A stretch of 5,168 nucleotides of DNA. It comes from Methanosarcinales archaeon (GTDB lineage: Archaea; Halobacteriota; Methanosarcinia; Methanosarcinales; Methanosarcinaceae). Position 1 is the stretch's first letter; each line of letters opens with the position of its first letter. The position numbers were made by a program, and so were the translations under genes. Of this stretch, positions 1-5,168 are shown piece after piece. The stretch spans positions 1 through 5,168 of the forward strand of contig JAAXQB010000339.1 in assembly GCA_012329085.1 (NCBI GenBank), in the 5' to 3' direction. The notes under the pieces are model-generated. The model saw only the letters and a program-made list of their open reading frames with translations. It was not told the DNA's origin and made no database searches.

Positions 1-922
1 AGGATATGGGTATATTAAACTGGGAAATCCATTAACAATTGGATATCAAGTAGAAGAATTTAAAGAAAAACCAGATTTGAAGACTGCACAAACCTATTTA
101 AAAGAAAAGTATCTTTGGAATGGGGGCATGTTCATGTTTAAAACTGATATTTTCACAACGGAGTTAAAACAGCATAGTTTAGAAGTGTATAAATCATTTG
201 AAACAGATGATATTGAGAAAACATATCAAAAAACACCAGATATTTCCATAGATTATGGAATTATGGAAAAATCTCAACGGGTGGCTGTTATACCCTTAAA
301 TGTTGCATGGACAGATTTAGGAAGCTTTGGTGCATTCTATGATGAATTTACTCCTGATGAGAAAGGAAATATTTCTTTTGGAGATGACATACTTATTAAT
401 TCTTGTAACAATTTACTTTATACTGATGAAAAAAAGCAAGTAGCTTTAATTGGAGTTGATAATCTAATAGTAATAGATGAAAAAGATGCATTACTCATAT
501 GTAAAAAAGATCAAACTCAAAAAGTAAAAGAAGTAGTAAAAAAATTAAAAGATAGGAACGATCCAATAGCAGAACATCACCTGACGACTTTCAGACCATG
601 GGGTTCATATACTATATTGGAAGAAGGTACATTTTATAAGATAAAACGAATTACTGTTCTACCTAATAAAAAATTGAGTCTTCAATTACATCATCATCGT
701 AGTGAGCATTGGATAGTAGTTAAAGGAACTGCAAAAGTTATGGTTCAAGATAGTGAATTTTTTGTAAGAAGTGGAGAAAGCACTTATGTAAAATCTGGGT
801 TTAATCATAGATTGGAAAATCCTGGGAAAGTGCTGTTGGAGGTTATTGAAGTGCAATTGGGTGAGTATTTAGAAGAAGATGATATTATTCGATTTGATGA
901 TGATTTTGGGAGAATTGAGTGA
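1..922 (+). CDS. manC: Mannose-1-phosphate guanylyltransferase / mannose-6-phosphate isomerase (bifunctional, 5' end missing)
   Basis: This enzyme family interconverts fructose-6-P and mannose-6-P and makes GDP-mannose from mannose-1-P and GTP in the cytoplasm, feeding glycan synthesis. The frame is already open at base 2 and ends at TGA 920-922, leaving 306 visible residues; full family members have about 450-480, so roughly 150 N-terminal residues lie outside the window. The first visible residues, GYGYIK, already match the family, so the TTG at 77 is not the start. Visible residues 20-24 (FKEKP) are the conserved guanylyltransferase motif, followed by YLWNGGMFMF and WTDLGSF of the nucleotidyltransferase domain. 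From residue 197 (FRPWGSY) a cupin domain begins. It carries QLHHHRSEHW (228-237), the metal-binding isomerase motif, then GTAKV, HRLENPG and the terminal EVQLGEYLEEDDI. The family call is firm. That both activities are retained is inferred from the motifs. No oligo-T terminator follows closely. Confidence 0.95.
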   Translation, partial: GYGYIKLGNPLTIGYQVEEFKEKPDLKTAQTYLKEKYLWNGGMFMFKTDIFTTELKQHSLEVYKSFETDDIEKTYQKTPDISIDYGIMEKSQRVAVIPLNVAWTDLGSFGAFYDEFTPDEKGNISFGDDILINSCNNLLYTDEKKQVALIGVDNLIVIDEKDALLICKKDQTQKVKEVVKKLKDRNDPIAEHHLTTFRPWGSYTILEEGTFYKIKRITVLPNKKLSLQLHHHRSEHWIVVKGTAKVMVQDSEFFVRSGESTYVKSGFNHRLENPGKVLLEVIEVQLGEYLEEDDIIRFDDDFGRIE

Positions 923-959
923 TGTGTTTAATATTCATTAATTGTGAAATTTATAACGA

Positions 960-975
960 GAAATTAAAAAATTTC
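960..975. repeat. Short AT-rich inverted repeat after manC
   Basis: GAAATT (960-965) and AATTTC (970-975) form a 6-bp stem around an AAAA loop, about 40 bases after the manC stop. No T-tract follows, so it is a weak candidate for a transcript end. In DNA this AT-rich such a stem could arise by chance. Confidence 0.25.
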
Positions 976-984
976 CCTCATTAC

Positions 985-1001
985 ATAACTTTATAAGTTA
1001 T
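985..1001. repeat. Hairpin module A, copy 1
   Basis: ATAACTT (985-991) and AAGTTAT (995-1001) form a perfect 7-bp stem around a TAT loop. The same module recurs at 1060-1076 and 4858-4874, each time with a three-base loop. It belongs to the composite repeat family described in the findings. Confidence 0.65.
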
Positions 1002-1059
1002 ATACTATTAAAAATTTCTTTGAACATCATTCTGAAAAATTTGAGTGTTTAGTATATAT

Positions 1060-1076
1060 ATAATTTTACAAGTTAT
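1060..1076. repeat. Hairpin module A, copy 2
   Basis: ATAATTT (1060-1066) and AAGTTAT (1070-1076) form a 7-bp stem with one G-T wobble around a TAC loop. The context, an AGTATATA lead-in and TTTTACAAGTTAT, closely matches the copy at 4853-4874. TACTAACGCTC follows both copies, directly here (1078-1088) and about 30 bases later in the third copy (4907-4917). Confidence 0.65.
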
Positions 1077-1111
1077 ATACTAACGCTCATAACATTCAAT
1101 CACGAGCAAAC

Positions 1112-1132
1112 GCTCGTTCGTTCCGAACGAGC
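1112..1132. repeat. Hairpin module C, copy 1
   Basis: GCTCGTTCG (1112-1120) and CGAACGAGC (1124-1132) form a perfect 9-bp stem around a TTC loop. It is a GC-rich island in AT-rich DNA. It lies immediately beyond the stop of the decayed minus-strand frame (1135-1137). An alternative 5-bp stem, CGAGC/GCTCG, starts at 1103. Copies at 3496-3514 and 5104-5124 differ by paired substitutions in the stem, so this is a member of a repeat family. Confidence 0.75.
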
Positions 1133-1134
1133 TA

Positions 1135-1503
1135 TCAAAAATTCCTAAAAGTATATAAATGGTAGGGTAAAAAGAGAGGTAAATCAAAATTCTCTATCGT
1201 ATGTCTTGCAACATTTATTAGTTTTGCGTATTTTAATAATAATAATGTTGTTGCGTATGGTGCTCTATTAAAATTGCTACTTATACCCTCTATAAATATT
1301 TCACCTACAATACGCGTATTCCATAATCTTACAGTGACTTCAATATCTTATATCATTTTGCTTCTCAAATAAAATTTATGCACATAAATCTTTGCCGATC
1401 CAGTGACTTCTATAATTTTATTTGTGTGCCGTTTTTTTACAAATCGGACTTTGAATATATTTTGTAGATTGTTGGGCAGAATATTACGCCAAAAAATAGA
1501 AAA
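1135..1503 (-). pseudogene. Decayed protein-coding remnant of unknown family
   Basis: Read on the minus strand from 1503, one frame stays open for about 51 codons, is broken by a single TAA (1348-1350), and continues for 70 codons to TGA at 1135-1137. No ATG, GTG or TTG lies in the last 70 codons, so ordinary ORF calling misses it. It looks coding because codon first positions are rich in purines and the translation is balanced; after the stop it reads LWNTRIVGEIFIEG, then NRAPYATTLLLLKYAKLINVARH. A direct repeat (cagtgacttc at 1332-1341 and 1401-1410) gives two IEVT segments 23 residues apart, hinting at a repeated beta-rich unit. Upstream of 1503 all frames break up quickly. I do not recognise the family. 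A chance open frame or an unannotated programmed stop remain possible. Confidence 0.4.
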
Positions 1504-1879
1504 TTATGGATCAATCATAATTCTCATTTGATTTTAATTTGATTTCACAAACAAAACAGCATACTGAATAAATTACTGTAAATAGATCATATATTATTAC
1601 ACCATATTTGATTTCTAGAATGTCTTGTATAATTTTTCAATCTTCTATTTCTTTGAACTTGATTTATCGATGCATTTATTTTCTTTTAGCATATGTATAT
1701 TAATAAAGTGTTAATATATAATAAATATTTCTATATGCATATTAATATCAACAACATTTAGAAAACTCATAAAGTTGATAAATCAGGAGATAATAAAAAA
1801 TCTCTATATTTTTTTATCATATACTTGAAAATCAAATTGGAACAAAAAAAATTAGAATAAAAATCGCAATCTATTTATT

Positions 1880-1907
1880 TTTTAATTAATGTTTATCCTA
1901 ATTAAAA
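1880..1907. repeat. 9-bp inverted repeat upstream of cobD
   Basis: TTTTAATTA (1880-1888) and TAATTAAAA (1899-1907) are perfect inverted arms around a 10-base gap, centred about 80 bases upstream of the cobD start. The position would suit a regulator-binding site. The arms are entirely A and T in AT-rich DNA, so chance is a serious alternative. Confidence 0.3.
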
Positions 1908-1935
1908 CAACAAATATGATAAATATTAAGATACT

Positions 1936-1948
1936 TTGATATACAATT
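1936..1948 (+). promoter_or_regulatory. Possible archaeal TATA box for cobD
   Basis: TTTGATATACAAT lies about 30 bases before the GTG start, the spacing expected of a TATA box driving a leaderless or nearly leaderless transcript. No Shine-Dalgarno site is seen before the GTG, which agrees with a very short leader. A second TATA-like run (1954-1964) is closer to the gene. The region is too AT-rich to choose between them. Confidence 0.2.
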
Positions 1949-1973
1949 TATCCATATATTATATTAGATTGAA

Positions 1974-3428
1974 GTGCCAAAACAAAACATCTTAAAAAAA
2001 GACATATTAAATCTTAGTTCATGCATACATGGCGGGCAAATTCTTAAAAATGCTAAAAAATACAATCTTCCAAAATCTAAAATCATAGATTTTAGTGCAA
2101 ACTTAAATCCATATGTAGATCCATTTAAATTCTATAAAAATAATCTTAATTTACAAGAAATTATACAAGAATCGATAAAAAACATTAATCAATATCCAGA
2201 TAATGATTATATCGAATTTAGAAAAGCTGCAGCAAAGTATGTTGGAGGAAATGTTACAAAAGATAATATAATTCCTGGAAATGGATCTTGTGAAGTTATC
2301 AGACTTGTTGCAGAATCTGTTATTGAAAAAGATGATATTGTTTTAATTCCTAAGCCTACATTTGCAGAATATGAAACCCAAGTTAAATTGTTTGGAGCAA
2401 ATGTAATACATATAAGTTGGGATGATGTTTTTAATATTTCATATGAATTGCTTAAAAAGGCAAAAATTTTATTTATTTGCAATCCAAACAATCCAACAGG
2501 AAAATTAATTTCTCACATAGATATAGAAAAACTTCTAAAATCTTGTACTGATAATGAAACCCTTCTTTTCATTGACGAAGCTTTTATAGAACTTGCATAC
2601 AATTCTACAAGTGTTGCAGACCTTGTAATTGATAATAAATATCTTTTTGTACTTCGATCACTTACTAAATCATTTTCAATACCCGGAATTAGAATTGGGT
2701 TTGGAATTGCAGAAAGCCAAGTTGCACAATCATTAAATAATGTAAGACTTAGCTGGAATGTAAATTCAATTGCTGAATTAATGGGAATAAAACTTTTAAA
2801 TATAGAAGGAGGTGCAAACAGTCAATATCTAATTGAATCTCGCGAATATATTAAAAAAGAATGCGAATATTTACGAATTAATCTTTCTAAAATACCTGGA
2901 TTTAAACCATATGAAAGCAGTGTAAATTACATTCTTATAGATATTTCTGACAATCCAATAAATTCACAAGAGCTTACACATAGATTGGCATACCATAATA
3001 TTCTTGTTAGAGATTGCAATTCTTTTAAATCACTTGAAAATAATTATATAAGGGTTGCAGTAAAAACAAGAAAGGAAAATGAAAGACTTATAAATTCTAT
3101 AAATCAAGTTCATCTTGAATATGCAGATCCAATTCATATAGATGCATCTTATAAAAATACTTGTGAGTATTATCCATGTCATTTTGAAGGTCAAGATTGT
3201 ACTTTTTGTTTTTGCCCATTTTATCCATGTGAAGATGAAAGAACAGGCGGTAAATATATAAAAGGAACAAAATGTGGATTGGTATGGAGTTGCATGAAGT
3301 GCCATTTGATGCACGATACCATTATTTCACATAAAGTACTTGATATTTTAATAGAAGACGGAACTACAAAATCTAAATTAAAAAAAGCATGGGATACTAT
3401 TATCGAAGTGCATTTATCTGCAAAATAA
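1974..3428 (+). CDS. cobD: L-threonine-O-3-phosphate decarboxylase fused to a cysteine-rich (putative L-threonine kinase) domain
   Basis: CobD is a PLP enzyme that decarboxylates L-threonine phosphate to (R)-1-amino-2-propanol phosphate for the cobamide nucleotide loop. Residues 1 to about 385 are the fold-type I domain: HGG at 19-21, DFSANLNP 39-46, YPD 74-76, GNGSCE 102-107, NPNNPTG 170-176, DEAF 201-204, PLP lysine K232 in SLTKSF, R240, and carboxylate-side arginines R346 and R360. Spacings N173-K232-R240 and R346-R360 match Salmonella CobD as I recall it. Residues 397-447 hold nine cysteines (C-x4-C-x6-C-x2-C-x-C-x4-C-x14-C-x5-C-x2-C) plus histidines, resembling the small cysteine-rich 'zf-like' family. 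In Methanosarcina mazei this fusion was reported to be both L-threonine kinase and decarboxylase with metal centres. The same here is inferred by homology. An in-frame TAG (1965-1967) precedes the GTG, so no longer start exists, and HGG excludes a much later one. No cob neighbours are visible. Confidence 0.93.
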   Translation: MPKQNILKKDILNLSSCIHGGQILKNAKKYNLPKSKIIDFSANLNPYVDPFKFYKNNLNLQEIIQESIKNINQYPDNDYIEFRKAAAKYVGGNVTKDNIIPGNGSCEVIRLVAESVIEKDDIVLIPKPTFAEYETQVKLFGANVIHISWDDVFNISYELLKKAKILFICNPNNPTGKLISHIDIEKLLKSCTDNETLLFIDEAFIELAYNSTSVADLVIDNKYLFVLRSLTKSFSIPGIRIGFGIAESQVAQSLNNVRLSWNVNSIAELMGIKLLNIEGGANSQYLIESREYIKKECEYLRINLSKIPGFKPYESSVNYILIDISDNPINSQELTHRLAYHNILVRDCNSFKSLENNYIRVAVKTRKENERLINSINQVHLEYADPIHIDASYKNTCEYYPCHFEGQDCTFCFCPFYPCEDERTGGKYIKGTKCGLVWSCMKCHLMHDTIISHKVLDILIEDGTTKSKLKKAWDTIIEVHLSAK

Positions 3429-3454
3429 ACATAGTGTGAATGATTGTATAAAAA

Positions 3455-3468
3455 TTTTCTTTTTTTTT
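3455..3468 (+). terminator. Oligo-T terminator after cobD
   Basis: TTTTC followed by nine T residues lies about 27 bases after the cobD stop. Archaeal RNA polymerase ends transcription at such T-runs without needing a hairpin. It would separate cobD from xseA. The hairpin element that follows (3472-3514) may add to this, but that is inference. Confidence 0.55.
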
Positions 3469-3471
3469 GTC

Positions 3472-3515
3472 AAAAATCAAAGATTTTTTCAAACACTCAT
3501 TCATTCTGAATGAGC
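3472..3515. repeat. Two-hairpin intergenic element (modules D + C)
   Basis: The first hairpin is AAAAATC (3472-3478) and GATTTTT (3482-3488) around an AAA loop. The second is CTCATTCA (3496-3503) and TGAATGAG (3507-3514) around a TTC loop. The 43 bases 3473-3515 match 5082-5124 with five substitutions. One pair of those (G to A at 3503, C to T at 3507) is compensatory within the stem. It lies between the cobD oligo-T tract and the xseA start. Confidence 0.75.
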
Positions 3516-3560
3516 TATAAGAAAGAAAAGTAAAACAACTAATTTAATAGAAATTTATAA

Positions 3561-4796
3561 ATGGGAACTTATACTGTATCGGAATTAAATAATTGTGTAA
3601 AAAAGATTTTATCGAATAGCCCACACATTAATCAAATATGGGTCAAAGGAGATGTATCAAATCTTACAAAACATGCATCGGGGCATTATTATTTTACGCT
3701 AAAAGATGACGTGAGTCAAGTAAGTTGTGTAAGTTTTAGACATATAAATCAAAATATTCGATTTGAACTTGAAAATTCAATGGAAATTCTTGTATTTGGT
3801 TCTATTGATCTTTATACAATAAGAGGTCAGTATCAATTAATTGTAAGAGATATGCGTCCACTTGGGGTTGGTGCATTATTAAAAGCATTTGAGCAACTTA
3901 AAAAAAAATTAAGCGATGAAGGATTGTTTGATAGATGCTATAAAAAACAAATCCCAAAATTCCCAAAAAAAATTGGAATTGTGACCTCTCCAACAGGTGC
4001 CGCAATCCAAGACATTTTAAAAGTAATAAAAAGAAGAAATCCTACTGACATAGTAATTGCACCAACTATTGTTCAAGGACTGGAATCTGCAAAAAGTATT
4101 GCCGAATCTATAGAATTATTAAATAAAGAAAATCTTGGAATTGATGTTATTATTGTTGGAAGGGGCGGCGGCTCTCTTGAAGATTTATGGAGTTTTAATG
4201 AAGAATTAGTTGCACGAGCAATATTCAATTCAAAGATTCCAATTATTTCTGCTGTTGGACATGAAACAGATTATATGATTGCAGATTTTACAGCCGATAT
4301 TAGAGCATCAACGCCATCTGTTGCGGCAGAATATGTAGTTTTAGAAAAAGAGGAGCTTATAAAAGATTTACAATCGATTGCTATTCGAATGGATATTGCA
4401 ATACAACATAATATTTCAAAAAGAAAAGATGATTTAAATTACTTATCAATCCAAATTAAACCCAATCAACTTAATGAATATATAAGACAAAAATATCAAC
4501 AAATAGACGAAATTTCATATAGGATGGAATCTGCTATGAACAATATAATTCATTTAAAAAAATCCACTCTTGAATTATTTGCAGGAAGACTTAGTGTAAT
4601 AAATCCTTTGGATGTATTTTTAAGGGGGTATTCTCTTACATTAAAAAATGGTGTGGTTGTTAAAAGCATATTGGATGTAAAAGTTGGAGATGATATTGAA
4701 GTGGTTGTGCGGGATGGTGAATTTAAATGCAATATAAATGCAAAAAAACCGAATATCGTTTTTAAAAAAATGCATAAAACTGATGTAAATGAATAA
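3561..4796 (+). CDS. xseA: Exodeoxyribonuclease VII large subunit
   Basis: XseA is the catalytic subunit of exonuclease VII, which degrades single-stranded DNA from both ends to short oligonucleotides and acts with several copies of the small subunit XseB. The 411-residue product is complete and slightly shorter than E. coli XseA (456). Residues 1 to about 100 form the OB-fold ssDNA-binding domain (SELNNCVKKIL, then IWVKGDVSN and HYYFTLKD). The catalytic domain follows, with VTSPTGAAIQDI 141-152, RGGGSLEDLWSFNEE 201-215, AVGHETD 231-237 and DIRASTPSVAAE 246-257. A charged helical stretch comes next, then the C-terminal GYSLT (356-360) and VKVGDDIEV block. ATG at 3561 directly follows an in-frame TAA (3558-3560), fixing the start; no Shine-Dalgarno site is seen. 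XseA is mainly bacterial and occurs in only some archaea, so ancestral gene transfer is likely. No XseB frame follows within the window. Confidence 0.96.
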   Translation: MGTYTVSELNNCVKKILSNSPHINQIWVKGDVSNLTKHASGHYYFTLKDDVSQVSCVSFRHINQNIRFELENSMEILVFGSIDLYTIRGQYQLIVRDMRPLGVGALLKAFEQLKKKLSDEGLFDRCYKKQIPKFPKKIGIVTSPTGAAIQDILKVIKRRNPTDIVIAPTIVQGLESAKSIAESIELLNKENLGIDVIIVGRGGGSLEDLWSFNEELVARAIFNSKIPIISAVGHETDYMIADFTADIRASTPSVAAEYVVLEKEELIKDLQSIAIRMDIAIQHNISKRKDDLNYLSIQIKPNQLNEYIRQKYQQIDEISYRMESAMNNIIHLKKSTLELFAGRLSVINPLDVFLRGYSLTLKNGVVVKSILDVKVGDDIEVVVRDGEFKCNINAKKPNIVFKKMHKTDVNE

Positions 4797-5148
4797 AATA
4801 AATTATGTGCAGGAATATATTTCCAATTCTTTCGAAATTGAAAATTTTCCTAAGTATATAACTTTACAAGTTATTTACAACAAGAAACATGTATTTACGA
4901 ATTATGTACTAACGCTCGTTCGTTCGAAAATCAGAGATTTTCTTAAACTCGTTCTAAAAGAACGAGTGATTACGCTCATTCGTTCGAAAATCAAAGATTT
5001 TCTTAAACTCGTTCTAAAAGAACGAGTGATTACGCTCATTCGTTCGAAAATCAAAGATTTTCTCATACGCTCATTCGTTCGAAAATCAAAGATTTTCTCA
5101 TACGCTCATTCGTTCCGAATGAGCTTTCCGAATGAGCTTTCCGAATGA
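4789..5148 (+). CDS. Doubtful 119-codon ORF made largely of repeat DNA
   Basis: The frame opens with an ATG overlapping the last eight bases of xseA, a typical position for a translationally coupled partner, and ends at a TGA inside the 13-bp repeats. The first 35 or so codons match nothing I recognise, and there is no XseB-like EES...LE pattern. From about codon 45 the product is only the translated 60-bp repeat, giving a 20-residue period (IRSKIKDFLKLVLKERVITL). The frame then shifts relative to the repeat where the period becomes 35 bp. Because the DNA is a run of palindromes also found in non-coding gaps here, I think this is a chance reading of repeat DNA rather than a gene. Confidence 0.12.
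   Translation: MNKINYVQEYISNSFEIENFPKYITLQVIYNKKHVFTNYVLTLVRSKIRDFLKLVLKERVITLIRSKIKDFLKLVLKERVITLIRSKIKDFLIRSFVRKSKIFSYAHSFRMSFPNELSE
4858..4874. repeat. Hairpin module A, copy 3
   Basis: ATAACTT (4858-4864) and AAGTTAT (4868-4874) form a perfect 7-bp stem around a TAC loop. It marks the left end of the large array, and TACTAACGCTC follows at 4907-4917. Modules A and the same lead into C occur in the same order at 1060-1132. Confidence 0.65.
4912..5031. repeat. 60-bp tandem repeat, two units, of hairpins D and E
   Basis: 4921-4980 and 4981-5040 are identical except for G4934/A4994; taken from 4912, one more mismatch appears. Each unit has a 32-bp core (4912-4943, 4972-5003) and a 28-bp linker. 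The core holds hairpin D (GAAAATC/GATTTTC around AGA or AAA, at 4926-4942 and 4986-5002). The linker holds hairpin E (ACTCGTTCT/AGAACGAGT around AAA, a perfect 9-bp stem, at 4947-4967 and 5007-5027). The near-identity points to recent duplication. Confidence 0.9.
5032..5101. repeat. 35-bp tandem repeat, two units, core plus CAT spacer
   Basis: The same 32-bp core occurs at 5032-5063 and 5067-5098, now separated only by CAT (5064-5066, 5099-5101), so the period falls from 60 to 35 bp and hairpin E is lost. The D hairpins are at 5046-5062 and 5081-5097. A fifth core begins at 5102 but switches to module C after 14 bases. Loss or gain of the 28-bp linker explains the change of period. Confidence 0.9.
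5104..5124. repeat. Hairpin module C, copy 3
   Basis: GCTCATTCG (5104-5112) and CGAATGAGC (5116-5124) form a perfect 9-bp stem around a TTC loop. Compared with the copy at 1112-1132, the fifth base pair is A-T instead of G-C. It closes the core array, and its right arm seeds the 13-bp repeats. Confidence 0.75.
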
Positions 5149-5168
5149 GCTTTCCGAATGAGCTTTCC
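5116..5168. repeat. 13-bp tandem repeat, four units, running off the window
   Basis: CGAATGAGCTTTC is repeated exactly at 5116-5128, 5129-5141, 5142-5154 and 5155-5167, and the next C (5168) suggests it continues. Each unit is the right arm of module C plus a CTTTC-like joint, so the tract looks like slippage expansion of one hairpin arm. All copies could pair with the single left arm at 5104-5112. Confidence 0.93.

Larger units (their letters stand above)
1504..1964. other. Gene-free AT-rich intergenic stretch
   Basis: I see no intact gene on either strand and no tRNA- or rRNA-like structure. Minus-strand frames around 1503-1680 show short open runs, such as about 37 codons ending near 1509, that could be more of the decayed gene in shifted frames, but this cannot be shown by eye. 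A 15-base direct repeat with one mismatch (ATATGTATATTAATA 1691-1705, ATATGCATATTAATA 1733-1747) and an inverted repeat at 1880-1907 are the only ordered elements noticed. Confidence 0.5.

Noticed and set aside
77..922. TTG at 77 as the start of the first gene
   Set aside because: The frame is open to base 2 and the residues before 77 (GYGYIK and VEEFKEKPD) are conserved in the family. The gene is simply cut by the window edge.
1691..1747. Two 15-base direct repeats as a regulatory or recombination site
   Set aside because: They are almost wholly A and T with one mismatch and have no further copies in the window; chance is the simpler explanation.
1150..1973. tRNA or structured ncRNA in the long gap
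   Set aside because: No GC-rich cloverleaf or T-loop-like sequence was found; the only GC-rich structure nearby is the repeat hairpin at 1112-1132.
2207..2491. 94-codon minus-strand ORF inside cobD
   Set aside because: It is antisense to conserved PLP-enzyme motifs, has no recognisable domain, and is explained as a shadow of the coding strand.
3030..3314. 94-codon minus-strand ORF over the cysteine-rich domain
   Set aside because: It is a shadow of the cobD fusion; its composition reflects the complement of cysteine-rich codons.
1974..3428. Histidinol-phosphate aminotransferase (HisC)
   Set aside because: The fold is shared, but the N-terminal HGG, the DFSANLNP motif, the R346/R360 spacing and the cysteine-rich tail point to CobD.
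4550..4732. 60-codon minus-strand ORF inside xseA
   Set aside because: It is short, antisense to the conserved XseA C-terminus, and without features of its own.
4912..5110. CRISPR array (32-bp core with 28-bp intervals)
   Set aside because: The two 28-bp intervals are identical and palindromic, later intervals are only 3 bp, and no cas gene is present. This is a tandem hairpin repeat.

Overview
The window is strongly AT-rich DNA that most likely comes from a methanogenic archaeon of the Methanobacteriales, with Methanobrevibacter or Methanosphaera as the best guess. The main evidence is a threonine-phosphate decarboxylase (CobD) fused to a C-terminal cysteine-rich domain, an architecture known from methanogens. 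The base composition, the GTG start, the lack of clear Shine-Dalgarno sites and an oligo-T terminator-like tract agree. The genus is inference.

Layout on the + strand. (1) Positions 1-922 hold the 3' two-thirds of a bifunctional mannose-1-phosphate guanylyltransferase / mannose-6-phosphate isomerase (manC type), cut by the window start. (2) Positions 923-1973 are about 1.05 kb without an intact gene. They contain three small hairpins (985-1001, 1060-1076, 1112-1132), a probable decayed gene on the minus strand (1135-1503), and very AT-rich DNA leading to the next gene. (3) Positions 1974-3428 encode the CobD fusion, whose CobD active-site residues are all recognisable. (4) Positions 3429-3560 carry an oligo-T tract and a 43-bp two-hairpin element. 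(5) Positions 3561-4796 encode XseA, the large subunit of exodeoxyribonuclease VII. (6) From about 4853 to the window end there is a dense array of small hairpins in 60-bp, 35-bp and finally 13-bp tandem repeats, which runs off the edge.

The three genes belong to unrelated processes: sugar-nucleotide supply for surface glycans, the aminopropanol arm of cobamide synthesis, and DNA processing. They do not look like one operon. No xseB is seen after xseA; the hairpin array occupies that place.

The most unusual content is the intergenic repeat family. It consists of short perfect stems, nearly all with three-base loops, reused in different combinations at three separate intergenic sites. Two stem positions differ between copies by compensatory changes, which suggests that the palindrome itself is kept. 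The second item of note is the decayed minus-strand gene, whose family I could not identify.
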